A stretch of 59,488 nucleotides of DNA, from NCBI GenBank assembly GCA_017395215.1, contig JAFPVW010000110.1, forward strand, positions 1-59,488. The letters run 5' to 3'. This DNA is from Prevotella sp. Its GTDB lineage: Bacteria > Bacteroidota > Bacteroidia > Bacteroidales > Bacteroidaceae. Shown here in pieces: positions 10,101 to 25,100 of the stretch (positions within the stretch are counted from its first letter, which is position 1; each line of letters begins with the position of its first letter). Below the pieces are notes generated by a model. The model had not been told where the DNA came from, ran no database searches, and saw nothing but the letters and a program-made list of their open reading frames with translations. The position numbers and the translations under genes are program-made.

Positions 10101-13100
10101 GGAGTTCTACGGTGGCGGCATCAACGGTTCCAACCCCGTGGGCGGCAACATCGACGTGACCATTGACTACAGTCGCGTCAAGAAGTACTGCGGCGGTCCC
10201 AAGGTGGGCGATATGTCTGGAAAGACGGTCACCACCAGTGCCACCGGCACCACTTTTGACGTGTTCTATGGCGGCGGAAACGGCGGTAACACCTACTACA
10301 GGCAGTTGCAGTTTGACGCAGACAGAAGCTCAAATCTAATAGGTACTTGGACAGGTGATTATAACTGGGGCGGTTTCTCCCCCGTAACGACCACGTTTGA
10401 CGAAGGTACCGACAATAAGGGCTACCACGCCGAATATGAGTTCGAGGTGTTCAACCAGTCAAACGGTGTGGCAGACCAGATTACCCAGCGTGGTTTCATT
10501 AACTGGATTCAGTTTGGCATTACCAAGACGAGCAATGTCACCAACACGCTGACCGACTGTACGGTCAACACCAACTTCTACGGCGGCGGCAATCTGGCCA
10601 ATGTGGATGGTTCCGTCACCTCGACGCTGACCAATACGACCGTTGTCGGCAATGCTTTCGGCGGCGGCTATTCGGCCACCATTCCGACCTTCAGCGTACA
10701 CGACAAGAACTTAGTGTCGTTCCCGACAATGGACTATGCCGGTACCATCACCGACGGCAGCATTGGGTATAAGAAGGATGGCGATGACGTCATCGTCTAC
10801 GAATGGACCAACGACCTGAACGGAATGACTGAGGCAAACAGAAAGAAGTCTCCCACCTACAAGAAGGACGGCAAGTGGTACTGCTACACCTGGAACTCCC
10901 TGAAGGACCTCGGTACGGTGACAGGCAACGTCACGTTGGACCTCAAGGGCAGCTCGCTGGTTGAAGGAAAGATCAACATCGGCAGCGAGACTGAGGAGCA
11001 GGTCGGCGGCGTGTTCGGCGGCGGCGATGCCTCCGGCGTGAAGGGAAATGTGCAAGTGACCATCGAGACCTCCGACCAGAAGGAGGAGGAAGGCTACAAT
11101 GCCTATAACGTGTTCGGCGGTGGCAACACCGCCGACGTGGAGGGCAATACCCACGTGACGCTGACTGACGGCGTGGTCAGCCAGGATGTCTACGGTGGCG
11201 GTAAGGGTCAGACGACCACCGTCACCGGCAACGTGACGGTGAACATCGGCGCGACGAACGGCGACAAGGCCCCTGAGGTGCAGGGCAGCGTCTATGGAGG
11301 CTCGGCCTTAGGTGCCGTGAACGCCACCAAGGATGCCACTACCGGCGCACTGGCCTATACCGACGGCAAGAAAGACTCCGTCAACATCTACCGAGGCACC
11401 ATCAGTGGCAGCGTCTATGGCGGTGGCTTAGGCAGCGTTGAAGAGGACGACAGCATCGCCGCCCAGAACTTCGGTCCGGTGATGGTCACGATGGAAGGCG
11501 GTACGGTGGGCACAGCCGTCTATGGTGGCAGCAATGCCAACGGCGTGCTGAAGCAGACGTCGACGGTGACGGTCAAGGGTGGCACGGTGGGTACGGCTCC
11601 TGCCCGTGCCGACTCCATAGCCAACGTCGTCTTCGGCGGCGGCTTCGGTGAGCCGACGCGCGTTGAGGGCAACGTGCAGGTGAACATCGGCACGTCCGAC
11701 CAGACGACGGGCGGCGCCACCTGTCACGGCAGCGTCTATGGCGGCGGTGCCTTGGGCAACGTGAACGGCTCTACGGAGGTTAACTTGCTGAAGGGCACCA
11801 TCATCGGCAATGCCTTCGGCGGCGGCCTCGGCCGCAAGGCCAAGGCCGACACCACAGCCGTAGCGGCCTTGGTGGGCGGCGACGTCACCGTGCTGCTGGC
11901 CGGCGCGAAGCTGCCGACCGTCGAAGCCGACGGTGCGCCCGTAGCCGGTCAGATCTTCGGCTGTAACAACCTGAACGGCACGCCGCTGGGCCACGTGAAG
12001 GTACACGTGAAGCATACGGTCGGCGTCGAGGGTCAGGAGTTCGACCTGGCTGCCGTCTATGGCGGCGGCAACGAGGCCGACTACAATCCCACAGCCGCCG
12101 ACAGCGTTGTGGTCATCATCGAGGGCTGCGACACGACGAGCATCCGCGACGTCTATGGCGGCGGTAACGCTGCCGCCGTGGCGGCCACCGAGGTATGGAT
12201 CCTCGCCACCGACACGATCGACAACGTGTTCGGCGGCGGTAACGGCGTGCGTGGTGCCGACTATGCGGCCCACGTGGGCTTCCACCGTCTGAGTGCCACA
12301 GAGAAGAGCGACTATGAGAACGGCTCCGGCATGACCCACGTCAAGCTCGTGGGCGGTACCGTCAATAACGTCTTCGGCGGCAGCAACAGCAACGGTGACA
12401 TCCGTGGCGGCTCGAACATCACCATGCCCCAGCGCACGGCCTATCCTGTGCAGGCCGAGCTGACCACTGAAGACTGCCCGCTCAACACCCATAACATCTA
12501 TGGCGGCGGCAAGAACGCCGACATGAGCGGCGGCACGAACATCGTCCTGGGCTGTATGCCCGACGAATGGATCGGCGAAATCTATGCCGGTGCACAGAAC
12601 GCCGACGTAGCCGGCGACGTCAACCTGACCATCACCAGCGGTAAGTTCCACCGCGTCTTCGGTGGCAACAAGGACGGCGGCCAGCTGAAGGGTGCCATCA
12701 CCGTCAATATCGAGGAGACGGGCGACTGCGACGTGCCCATTGTCATCGGCGAGCTTTACGGCGGCGGCAATCTGGCCGGCTACTCCGTCTACGGCTATAA
12801 CGCCGACGGAACGCCCAAGACCAAGGCCACGTTCGATGCAGAGAACGAGGGCAAGGCCGACGACGAAAAGGCCGTGCCCTACGACAAGCCACAGCTGAAC
12901 GTACGCTCGTTCACGAGCATCGGCTCCATCTTCGGCGGCGGCTACCAGGCCATGATGATTGCCGACCCGCAGGTCGACATCAGCGTGGTGAAGGGCAGCC
13001 ATGCCGCCACGGCGTTTGACGCTGACACATTGCGGAACGTCGAAATCAAGAAGATGGGCAACGACGGTCTTATGAAGGATACGCTCATCACCCTCGGCCT

Positions 13101-16100
13101 GCCTGCCCATGAGGCTGGCAAGATCGGTGCCATCGGCCACGTCTTCGGCGGCGGCAACCTGGCCACGGTCGACGGCAGCGCCACGGTGAACATCGGTACG
13201 GAGGAGGAGATCGGCTTCATCACCACACCGGCACATCTCACCGCCAACGCCAATGGCAAATATGCCGTCGAGGGTGCCATCATCACCGGCAACGTCTATG
13301 GCGGCGGACAGGACGCCATCGTCACCGGCGACACAAAGGTCAACATCTGCGCCGTGAAGGACGAGACCACCGACGCCTACGTCAGCGTGCCACAGGGTAC
13401 GGCGGGCGTCACTATCGCGGGTGCCGTCTTCGGTGCCGGCAAGGGTCTGGAGACCGCCGTCGACAGCACGACCATCATTATGGCGGGCGGCAAGGTGGGC
13501 AAGAGCGTCTATGGCGGCGGCGAACTGGGTATCGTCGAGCGCCACACCAGCATCACCATCCTGGGCGGCTCCATCGGCAATGAGAACATCCCGCAAGGCG
13601 GTGCCGTCTATGGCAACGTCTATGGCGGCGGCCAGGGTAATACGGAGGACGTGAAGGCCGGTCTCATCAAGGGTAACACATACATCACCATCAGCGACTC
13701 GGCCAAGATATACCATAATATATATGGTGGCGGTGCGTTCGGTTCGGTGGGCGACTTTGAATACAACGACAACGACAGCATCACCAGTCTCAAGACGGCG
13801 GGCACAGGCGTGGCCAACATCACCATCACGGGCGGTACCATCGGTATCGACGGCCACGAGAACGGCATGGTGTTCGGCTCATCGCGCGGTGAGGTGGCAG
13901 CCCCCGGCTCCATCGACGACCGCCTGGCGTGGGTCTACGACGCCAACGTCGTCATCGGCACTGCCGGGTCGGATGAGGGTCCCCACATCCATGGCTCGCT
14001 CTACGGCAGCGGCGAGAACGGCCACACCGTCCACAACACCTCGGTGACCATCCACAGCGGTTTGATAGGCGACACGATTACGATGGCTGCCGACCCCGCT
14101 GGTCAGGGCGGTGCCAAGTATCCCTACCGTGGCAACGTCTACGGCGGCGGCTGCGGTACCGACAAGTACGACAACAACACGAAGTATAACCTGCTCTCGG
14201 GTGTCGTCCTCGGCAACACGTCGGTCGTCATCGACGGCGGCCGCGTCGTGCGCAATGTCTACGGTGCAGGCTCGATGGGTTCGGTCGTCGACACCACCCA
14301 CGTCACCATCGGCGGCAGTGCCGTCATCGGTGCCGAGGGCAGTGGCGGCGGCTACGTCTATGCAGCGGCCCGTGGCGACGAGGCCCTCAGCGACGCCCAG
14401 CAGGCCCATGTCGGTGCCACGGTGCTCACCGTCAGCGGCGGCACCGTCTGGGGCGACGCCTTCGGCGGCGGCCAGGCCGGTATCGTCAAGGGTGCCGTGG
14501 CCGTCAGTCTGACGGGCGGCACACTGAAGCAGGATGTCTATGGCGGCGGCGCACTGGCCAAGACCAATACGGATTACGATGCCAACGACAACACCAAGAA
14601 GACCTACGTCACGACCGTCACGCTGGCAGGTGCCACCGTCGCCGGCGACCTCTACGGCGGCGGCTTAGGACGGTTGTATAAGGCTGGAACTGCAGGACAG
14701 CCGGCTGTGGAGCCTCAAGGTGAAGAGGGTCAAGATGGCTATGTCCCCGGTTCGCCCGCTATTCCGGCAGTTGCTGAGGAGACAGCCGTCGAGGCCGATG
14801 CCAAGGGTCCCGTGACGGTGACGGTCAGTGACGGCCAGGCCACCCGCGTCTTCGGCTGTAACAACCTCAACGGCTCGCCCAAGGACACCGTGGCTGTCGT
14901 CATCAGCGGCACCGCCACTATTACGGACGCCAGTGCCATCAGCAACGTTTACGGCGGCGGCAACCAGGCAGCCTACAGCGGCACGCGAGGCATCAGCGTC
15001 GCGATGTCGGGCGGCACGGTCGACAACGTCTACGGTGGCGGTCTCGGTGCCTCGGCCGTTGTCCACAACAACACCAATGTCGACATCTCCGGTGGCACGG
15101 TAGGCAACGACGTCTTCGGCGGCGGCAGCCAGGCCGACGTCGAGCACAGCGTTAACGTCAGCGTCCGTGGCGGTACGATTACGCATAACGTCTATGGCGG
15201 CGGCGCCTTGGCTAACACCAATACGGCCAACTGGGATGTTTCCAATGCGACATGGGCCGACGGCAAGACTTCGGCCAGCGATACCACCAAGGTGACGCTC
15301 ACCGGCGGCAAGATCGGCAACGCCTTTGGCGGCGGCCTTGGCAACGACGAGACGGCGGTTTACGTCTACGGCGACGTCAAGGTCATCCTTGACGGTGCGG
15401 CCCTGACAAGCGAAAAAGTGAGCAACCAGACTGTTGCCGGCAAGAACTATCCGTCGATTCCCACAACTGGCTATGTCTTTGGCTCCAACAACTTCAACGG
15501 TTCGCCAAAGGGTGATGTCACGGTAGAGGTGTTCTCTACCAAGCGTGTGGATGGCGGCGACCACGTCACGGGTGAATACGAGGTCCAGGCCGTCTACGGC
15601 GGCGGCAACCTGGCCGACTACCAGCCCGCTCTTGGCAAGCAAACGAAGGTCATCATCCACGGGTGTGACGCAACGAGTATTGAGAAGGTCTATGGCGGCG
15701 GCAACTCGGCCTCCGTGCCCTCCACCGACGTCACCATCTACGGCGCGTTCGACATCGGTTATGCCTTTGGCGGCGGTAATGGCAGTATGCCTGTCCAGAA
15801 CGCCGCCGGTAATTGGCTGCCCAATGCCGGTGCCGAGGTGATGGGCAACTCATATATTTCTGCCAAGGGCGGCCGCATCGGTCAGGTGTTCGGCGGCAGC
15901 GACGCCAAGGGCGACATTCACGGCCATACCACTATCGACACATCGGGCGGCGGCGGCGAGTGCGGACTGGCGCTGACGCGAATCTTCGGTGCCGGCAATG
16001 AAGCCGACGTCGCCGGCGACGTGAACATGATCTTGTCGGGCTGTAGTACGTCCGACTCCGTGCAGTACGTCCACGGCGGTTCCTACAATGCGCATATCTC

Positions 16101-19100
16101 CGGCAACGTCAACCTGACCATCACCAGCGGTATCTATACCAACGTGTTTGGAGGCAACGATGCCCGAGGCAGTATCGGCGGTGCCATCACGGTCAACATC
16201 GAAGAGACCGATGAGTGTAAGCCCATCATCATCAAGAACCTGGTGGGCGGCGGCAACGAGGCTGCCTATCCCGGTACGAAGAAGGACAGCACCGAATACA
16301 AAAACCCAGGCAACATCACGGTGAACATCAAGTCGGCCACCCGCATCGACAACGTCTTCGGCGGCGGCTACAAGTCCGACGTGAGGGGCAACACCACCGT
16401 CAACATCAACATGACGAAGGGTAGCCAGGCGGGCAAGCCGTTCGTGCTTCCCGAAGGCTATACGGGCGATCCCATTCCTAACCTTGTCGGAGGTGTCATC
16501 CGTGATTCGATAGGTACCATCGGCAACGTCTACGGCGGCGGCAACGAGGGTAACGTCATCGGCCAAGTCACGCTGAACATCAACACGACCGACACGGTGC
16601 CCATCTTGAAGCGTAAAGGCGACGTTTACGGGGCTGCATTCATTGATGCCAATGGTGACTCCGTTTATAACTACAAGGGCGAGCTTATATATGATCATGT
16701 AATAGGTTCCCAAGGTCAGGATTCGCTTGTTGCCCGCAAGGTTTCCTACAAGAACGAGACCGTTCTCGGTGCCCACATCACGGGCAGTGTCTTTGGCGGT
16801 GGCAATCTGGCCGTCGTGGGTAAGTACAACGAGGCCAAGGACAGCGTCGAGTATGTCGGTAACACCTACGTGAACATTTGCGCCAAGGGCGTGAAGGAAG
16901 GCAACGACACCGTCTGGCAGGCCGTTGCCCCGGGTGCTGAAGGCGTATCCATCGCGAAGGATGTGTACGGCGGCGGCATGGGTAAGGCCACCTCATTCAA
17001 GTGTCTGACAGCCATGGTGACCGGCAGTACGAATGTGCGTATCGGCAACGGCACGGTCGGCGGCTCCATCTATGGCGGCGGTCAGGTAGGCCGTGTGGAG
17101 CAGAACACGTCGGTGACGATAGGTCTGCCCACAGGAACGAGCACGCCTGAAGTCGGCGGCAACGTCTTTGCTGCGGGCAGGGGTGTCAACACCCACGGCT
17201 ACTCGGCCTTAGTGCGCGGCAACAGTACGGCCGTCATCCAGCGCCGTGCCAAGGTGGGACAGAGCATCTATGGCGGCGGTGAGATGTCCTCGGTGGGACG
17301 CTACACCGTGGTGAACGGCATGCCGGTTTCGCTGAAGGACAACGGCAGCGGTTATTGCACCGTCATCGTCCGCGACAGTGCCGAAGTCGGCCCCAACGGC
17401 ATGACGATGAAGAAGGCGGGCGGCCCCGACTTCTCCGGCAACGTCTTCGGTGCAGGCAAGGGCGTGCTGCCCTACGAAGGCTACCAGGACAACCAGCAGC
17501 CCCAGCAGGTGCTGCCCACCGGCACGAAGTACTTCGCCTCGAAGAAGAGCGTCGGCGATGGCGTGGACTCCACCTACTATGAGTTCATCGAGACGCTGGC
17601 ATTGGCCACCCAGACCTACGTCACCATTGCCGACAAGGCATTCGTCAAGGGCTCCGTCTATGGCGGCAGCGAGAACGGCCACGTGCAGCACGACACGCAG
17701 GTGAGGATTGAGGGCGGCCAGATTGGCTGCGGCAAGGGCACCACCGAGCGCCACCCCGACGCCGTGTGGGTCGACGGCTACACGCCGACCGACGAAAACG
17801 ACTTGGAGTGCGCCAGCTGGGACTACGACGCGTCGAGCGGCGCGCCCTACGACAAGTTCGCCATCTATGAGTCCGGCGGCAAGTACTACTACGACAACAA
17901 CCACACCAAATATGCCGAGGGAGGCGCCCCGACGGCCAAGGACGGCCACACCTACTACGGCAACGTCTTCGGCGGCGGCAGCGGCGTCGTGCCCTACGCC
18001 CCGGGCAAGTGGCACCGTGAGGCCGGCTCCGTCGGCGGCAACGCCAAGGTCATCATCACCGGCGGCCACATCCTGACCAGCGTCTATGGCGGCAACGAGC
18101 AGACCGACGTGGCGGGCAACGACACCATCCTGATGTCGGGCGGCACGCTCGGCGTACCCCGCACCGACAGTCTGATGAAGGCTCACCCCGTCACCTGCTA
18201 CCTCTTCGGAGCGGGCAAGGGCGACCAGCGCATCTTCTTCAACACCTGGACCAACGTGAAGAGCGCCTACGTCGAGGTGTCGGGCACGTCGCGCATCTAC
18301 GGCTCCGTCTTCGGCGGCGGTGAGGACGGCCACGTGCTGGAAGACGCGAAGGTGGTCATCAAGGACGACGGCGTCAGGATCGGCACCACCGGCACCAGCT
18401 ACGTCGACGGCAACGTCTTTGGCGGCGGCCGTGGCTTCTCGGGCGAGGCACTGACGGCAGGCACCGTGGGCGGCAATGTTGATGTGGATATTTCGGGCGG
18501 TACGATGCTCGGCTCCATCTACGGCGGCGGCCGACTGGCCTCGGTTGGCTCGTTCTTCACCAACCCAGACGACCCGCTCTATGGCCAGCTGCAGGAAGAC
18601 GGAACGGGCGAGGGGGCCAAGACCCACGGCCACATCACCGTCAACATCAGCGGCGGCACCATCGGAAACACTGACCTGGCTGCCAATACGCCGGGCATCG
18701 AGCACAGCGGCAACGTCTTCGGCGGCTGTATGGGACGTATTACGCTTCTCGACGGGAGCATCAACCCCATCTGGCCAGAGCTGGCGCAGTCGAAGTTCTC
18801 GACAGTCAACATCAGCCAACCAGAAGGAAAGACCACTCACATCACACGCAACGTCTATGGCGGCGGCGAGTTCGGCAGCGTGCGCGAGAATGCTGCTGTC
18901 AGCATCTCAGCAGGCACCATCGACGGCAACGTCTTTGGCGGCGGCAAGGGCAGTGACGACCATCAGCACCCGACCACCATTGAAGTACACTGGGACAATA
19001 ATACGGCCTATTACACCTACACCCCGATGCAATGGGCCGGCTGCGTGGGCGGCAACACCACCCTCGACATCACCGATGGCGCAGTGAAGAAGAACGTCTA

Positions 19101-22100
19101 TGGCGGCGGCGAGCTGGCCAGCGTGGGCATTATAGACTATAGCGTCGTGCAGGATGAAGCGGGCGAGTTTACATTTAATGGAAAAAAATATAAGCATAAG
19201 GGATTCGTCAAGCACGAGGACATCCGCGAAAGAGCCACAATCAAAGAAAAGGCTTACGGCTTCGCCCTGAGCTGGCCCTATGAGTTCACCTACGTCCCCT
19301 GCAATCCCACGGGACTCATTGGCGGCGAGACTACAGTGACCATTTCCGGCGGCAGAATCGGCACCGGCTGGGACGACGGCACCGGCTACGTCTTCGGCGG
19401 CGGCAAGGGTCAGGTGCAGTTCTCGGGCGTCACCGACATGCACGAGCAGCGCTATACGGAGGCCTTCTGTGCCAACGTGCGCAAGACGACGGTCAACATT
19501 GAATATGATTCCACTCCAGAGGGCATTCCCACAAAGGAAAACAGCCTCCCAGACGCTCAGTTTGTCCTGGGTGCCGTCTATGGCGGCGGCGAGGACGGCC
19601 ACGTCTACGAGGACGCCGCTGTCAACATCACAAAGGGCCTGATCGGCCTGAGCGTCTATGGCGGCGGCAAGGGTATCAACACCTACAAGGGGTATTTGAG
19701 AAATCAAAGTTCAAAGGAATGGGAGACAACGACAAAAGACCTCTACAGCTGGACAGCCGGCAAGGTGTATGGCAACGCCACTGTCACCATGGAGGACGGC
19801 CACGTCATCAACAACGTCTATGGCGGCGGCTACCTCGGCTCAGTGGGCAAGGGTAACTATGCCGGCGGCACCGACGATTACTACCCTGCCGGCTATGGCG
19901 AGACGCTTGACGGCGAGGCCTTGTGGACCAAATCTGGCAATTTTGATCCGAACAGCCCCATCAGCGAGACAAACAAGCCGGCAACGATGGCCGACCACTT
20001 CCTGAGCAGCGGTAACGTCACGGTGACCATTAAAGGCGGCACCGTGGGCACGATGAACGGCCTCTACGGCAATATCGGCGGACTGACGACCCACGGCACT
20101 CCCACGGGCATGGTCTTTGGCGGCAGCCGTGGCCAGGCCGCACAAGATGTAGGGTCGCTCTCACCACGCTACGCCTACGCGCCCGACTTCTTCTTGGGCT
20201 ATGTGAACAATGCCACCGTCACCATCGGCAAGAAGGCTGAAGGCAATACTGCCAGCTCCGGTCCCACCATCTACAGCCAGGTCTTCGGCGGAGGCCGCGA
20301 CGGCCACGTGCGAGGCAGCACGTATGTCACCATTTGGGACGGAACCATCGGCCAGCCCTATGAGGATGCGGCCGGTGTTGATCAAGTAGTGACTGCCGAC
20401 TACCAACGCTACCACCGTGGCAATGTCTATGGCTCCGGTTCGGGCCTGGGCACTTGGGACGGCACACACCACGGCACTTCGTCAGGTTCAGTGACCCGTC
20501 ACACGAGGGTTGACATCCATGGCGGTACAATATATAATAATGTATATGGTGGCGGCGCCATGTCTACCATTGGTCCTCCTACGATTCCGCCCACTGCCGC
20601 TGTAGCCGACTCGACCTGGTCTAAGTGTATAGTCAATATCTACGGCGGAAAAATCGGAAGCGGACAGGAATATGAGGGTGTCTATGCATCTGACTACGAC
20701 AAGTATGGCTACGGCGGCTGCGTCTATGGTGCCAGCCGTGGTGACCGTGGCGGCGACCTGGCAGACCTGGCATCTGGCGAAACCATTGATAAATACGCTA
20801 CGTCCCTATGGACAGAAGTGAACATCATGGGCGGCGCCATCGCCGGCAATGTCTATGGCGGTGGTCAGGGTAGCCAGGTGAAGAAGGACACGGAGGTCAA
20901 CCTCCTGGGCGGCGTCATCGGCCACGATGCCTACGGCGGCGGCCGCGGCATCGCCGCGAAACGCGACGGCACGGGCGGACTGGCTGCCAACGTGGGCGGC
21001 AACGTCACCGTGACGCTGAACAACAACAACAACGGCGCTGAGGCTGACGGCTCGAAAGTCGGCTGCGTCGTCGACCGTATCTTCGGCTGTAACAACCTGA
21101 ACGGCTCGCCCATGGGTAAGGTGACGGTACACGTCTATGCTACGCAGAACAGCGCGAAGTCGAAAATCGAAGAAAAGTTCCCGAAGCGCCTGGAAAACAG
21201 AACCACCCAGATACCGAGGGAATATCTGGGGCTGCTGCTTGACTCGATAGCCAAATGTGGCTATAATGCCAATACCCCGAAGATTGACATGGCTGTCATC
21301 GAGAGGGCGCGGACGACCTACGAGAATTCCAACCCAGGCACAGTCGACTCCGTCAAGGTGAACCTGGCCACCGACAGCGTGCTCATGCAGCTCCATAAGC
21401 TCTACGACGTCCGCGCCGTCTACGGCGGCGGCAACCTGGCTCCCTACGAGGCTGAGAACGACAGCACCCACGTTATCATCGACGGTTGCCAACTGACCAG
21501 CATCTATCAGGTCTACGGCAGCGGCAACGCCGCCTCGACCCCGGCCTGCCATACCATCGTCAACGGAACCTACGAGATTGACGAGCTCTTCGGCGGCGGT
21601 AATGGTAGGGACCCCTACGAGATCGACAGCCTATGGTATGAGAACCCGGGCGCCAACGTGGGCTACAGGAACTACACCCACGTCGAGGGAGGCAGCGGAA
21701 CAAAGGATGACCCCTACAAGGCCAAGGAAAACTCTAACGCCACCGACAAGGAGTTCCGACAGGCCTACTACCGCTACGGCTCGGGCGTGGCCCGCACCGA
21801 CGTCTACGGCGGACGCATCCACAACGTCTACGGCGGCAGTAACGAGAAGGGTAACATCAGCGAGATGGCCCTGTCGGTCTATGAGAAAGCCTCCACCTGT
21901 GAGTCCATCATCGACAAGACCTACGGCGCCGGCAAGAACGCCGAGATCGACGGCGAGGTGCAGATGGTGCTTGACTGCGTCGACTACATGGCCCAGCTCT
22001 TCGGCGGCTCCACAAAGTCCGACGTGAACAGCGACATCTACCTCCGAGTCACCAACGGGCGCTTCGGTCAGGTGTATGGCGGCAACGACCAGAGCGGCCG

Positions 22101-25100
22101 CATCTTCGGCTCCATCACCGTCGAAGTGCAGGAGCAGGGCTGTAAGCCTATCACCATCGGCGAGCTCTATGGCGGCGGCTACCTGGCCGACTACTCCATT
22201 TACGGCTACGACAAGAAGAAAGGCACGCTGCGCACGAAGAAGGAGTTCGAAGATTCGCTGGCCATCTTCAAGGCCAATATGGAGACGTTCTTACGAGATA
22301 TCGCAGTAGACAAGCAAGACTCCGTGCTGAAGGACACGCTCATCCGTGCCGGCCTCTTCGGCTACCCGAAGGACGACCCGCGCGTCAGCATCATCTCGGC
22401 TACGCGCATCGACTCCATCTTCGGCGGCGGCTACCAGGCCACCGTCATAGGAAGCCCCCGCGTCAACGTGAACATGGAGCCGGGCATGGTGACGGCCAAG
22501 TATGTGGAGAAGAACTCCGCTAACTTTAGCGTGGGTCAGCACACCGTCGACGAGCAGACCTATACCGTTACCGGCAAAAGGAACGGTGCCGCCATCCTCG
22601 CCATCGGCACCATCGGCCACATCTGGGGCGGTGGCGACCTGGCCGACGTGCAGGGTGACACCTACGTGGAAATCGGCACGGGACGCTGGATCAAAGAATG
22701 GGATAGCAGTGGCAACGTTGTCGAGGAATCGCTGAACCGCAAGGCGGCCGCCATCACCGGCAACATCTACGGCGGCGGCAAGGGCGAGGCGAAGCCGAGC
22801 GGCGAGGGAGCCTTCAAGTGTCAGGCGGCCATGGTGGGCATCGAGGACGACGGTGTTGCCCATCCCGAAGGCGGCACGAGCGTCATCATCGGCAACGGCT
22901 ACGTGGGCGGCAACGTCTACGGCGGCGGCGAGATTGCCCGCGTCGAGAAGAACACGGTGGTGACCATCGGCCTACAGGGCGGACGTGACACGGTCTCCGT
23001 CGCTGGCAGCGTCTTCGGTGCCGGCAAGGGCGTTGAGACCCACGGCTACTCAGCACTGGTGCGCGGCAACACGACCGTCACCATTCAGGGCAAGGCCAAG
23101 GTGGGCCAGAGCGTCTATGGCGGCGGCGAGTTGGCTTCGGTAGGCCGCTACAACGTGGCCGACTCCATTTACCACGTGCAACATCCTGACGTGGCCGTCG
23201 GTATGCCCTATTCACTGGCCAACAGCGGCAGCGGCTATTGCACCGTCATCGTCCGCGACAGTGCTGAGGTCGGACCTGACAACATGGTGATGTACAAAGC
23301 CAACGGCGAGCCCGACAACACCGGCCACGTGTTCGGTGCCGGCAAGGGTGTAACGCCATTCTTGGGCTACGACGCCGAGCACAAGCCTTGGCGCGTAACG
23401 CCCGGGAACGTGCAGGAATTCTACACCGACACGCTGGCCTACCTGAAGTATGTCGAGACGCTGGGACTGGCCACCCAGACATCGGTCACCATCGGCGGTC
23501 ACGCCTTCGTCAAGGGCGACGTCTTCGGCGGCAGCGAGCAGGGCTTCGTGCAGCATGACACGCAAGTGATAATCCAGGACAGCTGCCAGATAGGCAACGG
23601 CCATATCCTGCTGGTCAACAACGGCGACACTATCGACAACCGTGGCGTCAACCGCCGCTATACTGACGAGGAGTGGAGCGAAGGCAAGCTGATGGGCGAG
23701 CCCCTGTGGACCACCAAGGCGCTGCCCGAGTGCGCCCACTGGCCATACGGCGTGAAAGTCACTGAAGGCGGAGTGACCAAGACGATATATGCCCAGTACG
23801 ATAAGTTTGCCAACCAGACGGGCGACCTGGAGAAGTATCCCGACGGCACATCGACTCGCCACGGCCGGCATAAGGGCTCCGACGGACACACCTTCTTCGG
23901 CAACGTCTTCGGCGGCGGCTCCGGCTACTTCCCCTATGCACCGGGCAAGTGGCACTACGCCTCAGGCTCAGTGGGCGGCAACACCCTGGTTGAAATCACG
24001 GGCGGCCACATCCTGACCAACGTCTACGGCGGCAACGAGCTGACCGACGTGGGCAAGGAGGGCGTCGACACCGTCGGCACCTGTACGGTGAGGATGACGG
24101 GCGGCACCGTCGGCGTGCCCCGCACGCTGGCCCAGATAGCCGCACACCCCCTCACCTGCTACGTCTATGGCGGCGGCATGGGCGACCCGCGCACCTTCTT
24201 CGACAAGCACACCAACGTCAACAATACGGTCATCGAGGTTTCAGGCGGCCACATCTACGGCTCCGTCTTCGGCGGCGCTGAGGACGGCCACGTGCTCAAG
24301 AACGTGAAGATGGACATCAAGCCCGGCGCATGGATCGGTACCTGGGGCACCAGCTACGTCGACGGCAACGTCTTCGGCGGCGGCCGCGGCTTCTCGGGCG
24401 AGGCAGTGACGGCCGGCAATGTGGGCGACAGCGTCGTCATCAACATCACCGGCGGCCGCATGCTGGGCAGCGTCTACGGCGGCGGCCGACTCGGCTCCGT
24501 GGGCTACGACCTGAAGGAAGTCGGCGAGGCCGGCTATGGCAAGCTCTCGGACGACCCGGCCCGAGGCCACGTCGTCGTCAACATCAGCGGCGGCACCATC
24601 GGCAACGACAACGAGTATGTTTACATCGCACCGGACGCCACCACCGAACAGGTGGCTGCGGCCAAGGTGAACATGCCCAACACCCTGCACGGCTCGAACA
24701 ACCGGCTGCTGCACACCAAGGGCGGCAACGTCTTCACCGGCGGCATGGGACGCTTCTACCTGCTCGACGACAGCACCGTCATCGACCACTGGTATGACCT
24801 GGGCAAGGTGAAGAGCACCAAGCTGACCGTCAGCGACAGCGCGCGCATCAAGAGCAACGTCTACGGCGGCTGCGAGCTGGGCTGGGTCAGCGGCAAGCAT
24901 CAGAGCGATGTCGTCGCCGGCACCGACAGCCTGAGCACCGAGATCCTCATCACCGGCGGCACCATCGGCACCGAGGTGGTCGACCAGGACAGCATCCCCC
25001 GCTACACCTACGGCAGCGTCTATGGCGGCGGCCGCGGCAACTCCATGGAGAAGCTGTTTGACAATGAGATTGAGGATGATGTCACCGACAATCCCAAGTT

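Noticed and set aside
11428-13857. 809-codon antisense ORF within the giant gene, and many like it
   Set aside because: They result from GGC-rich repeat codons read in reverse; they mirror the YGGG pattern as repeated AAAIDV-type strings.
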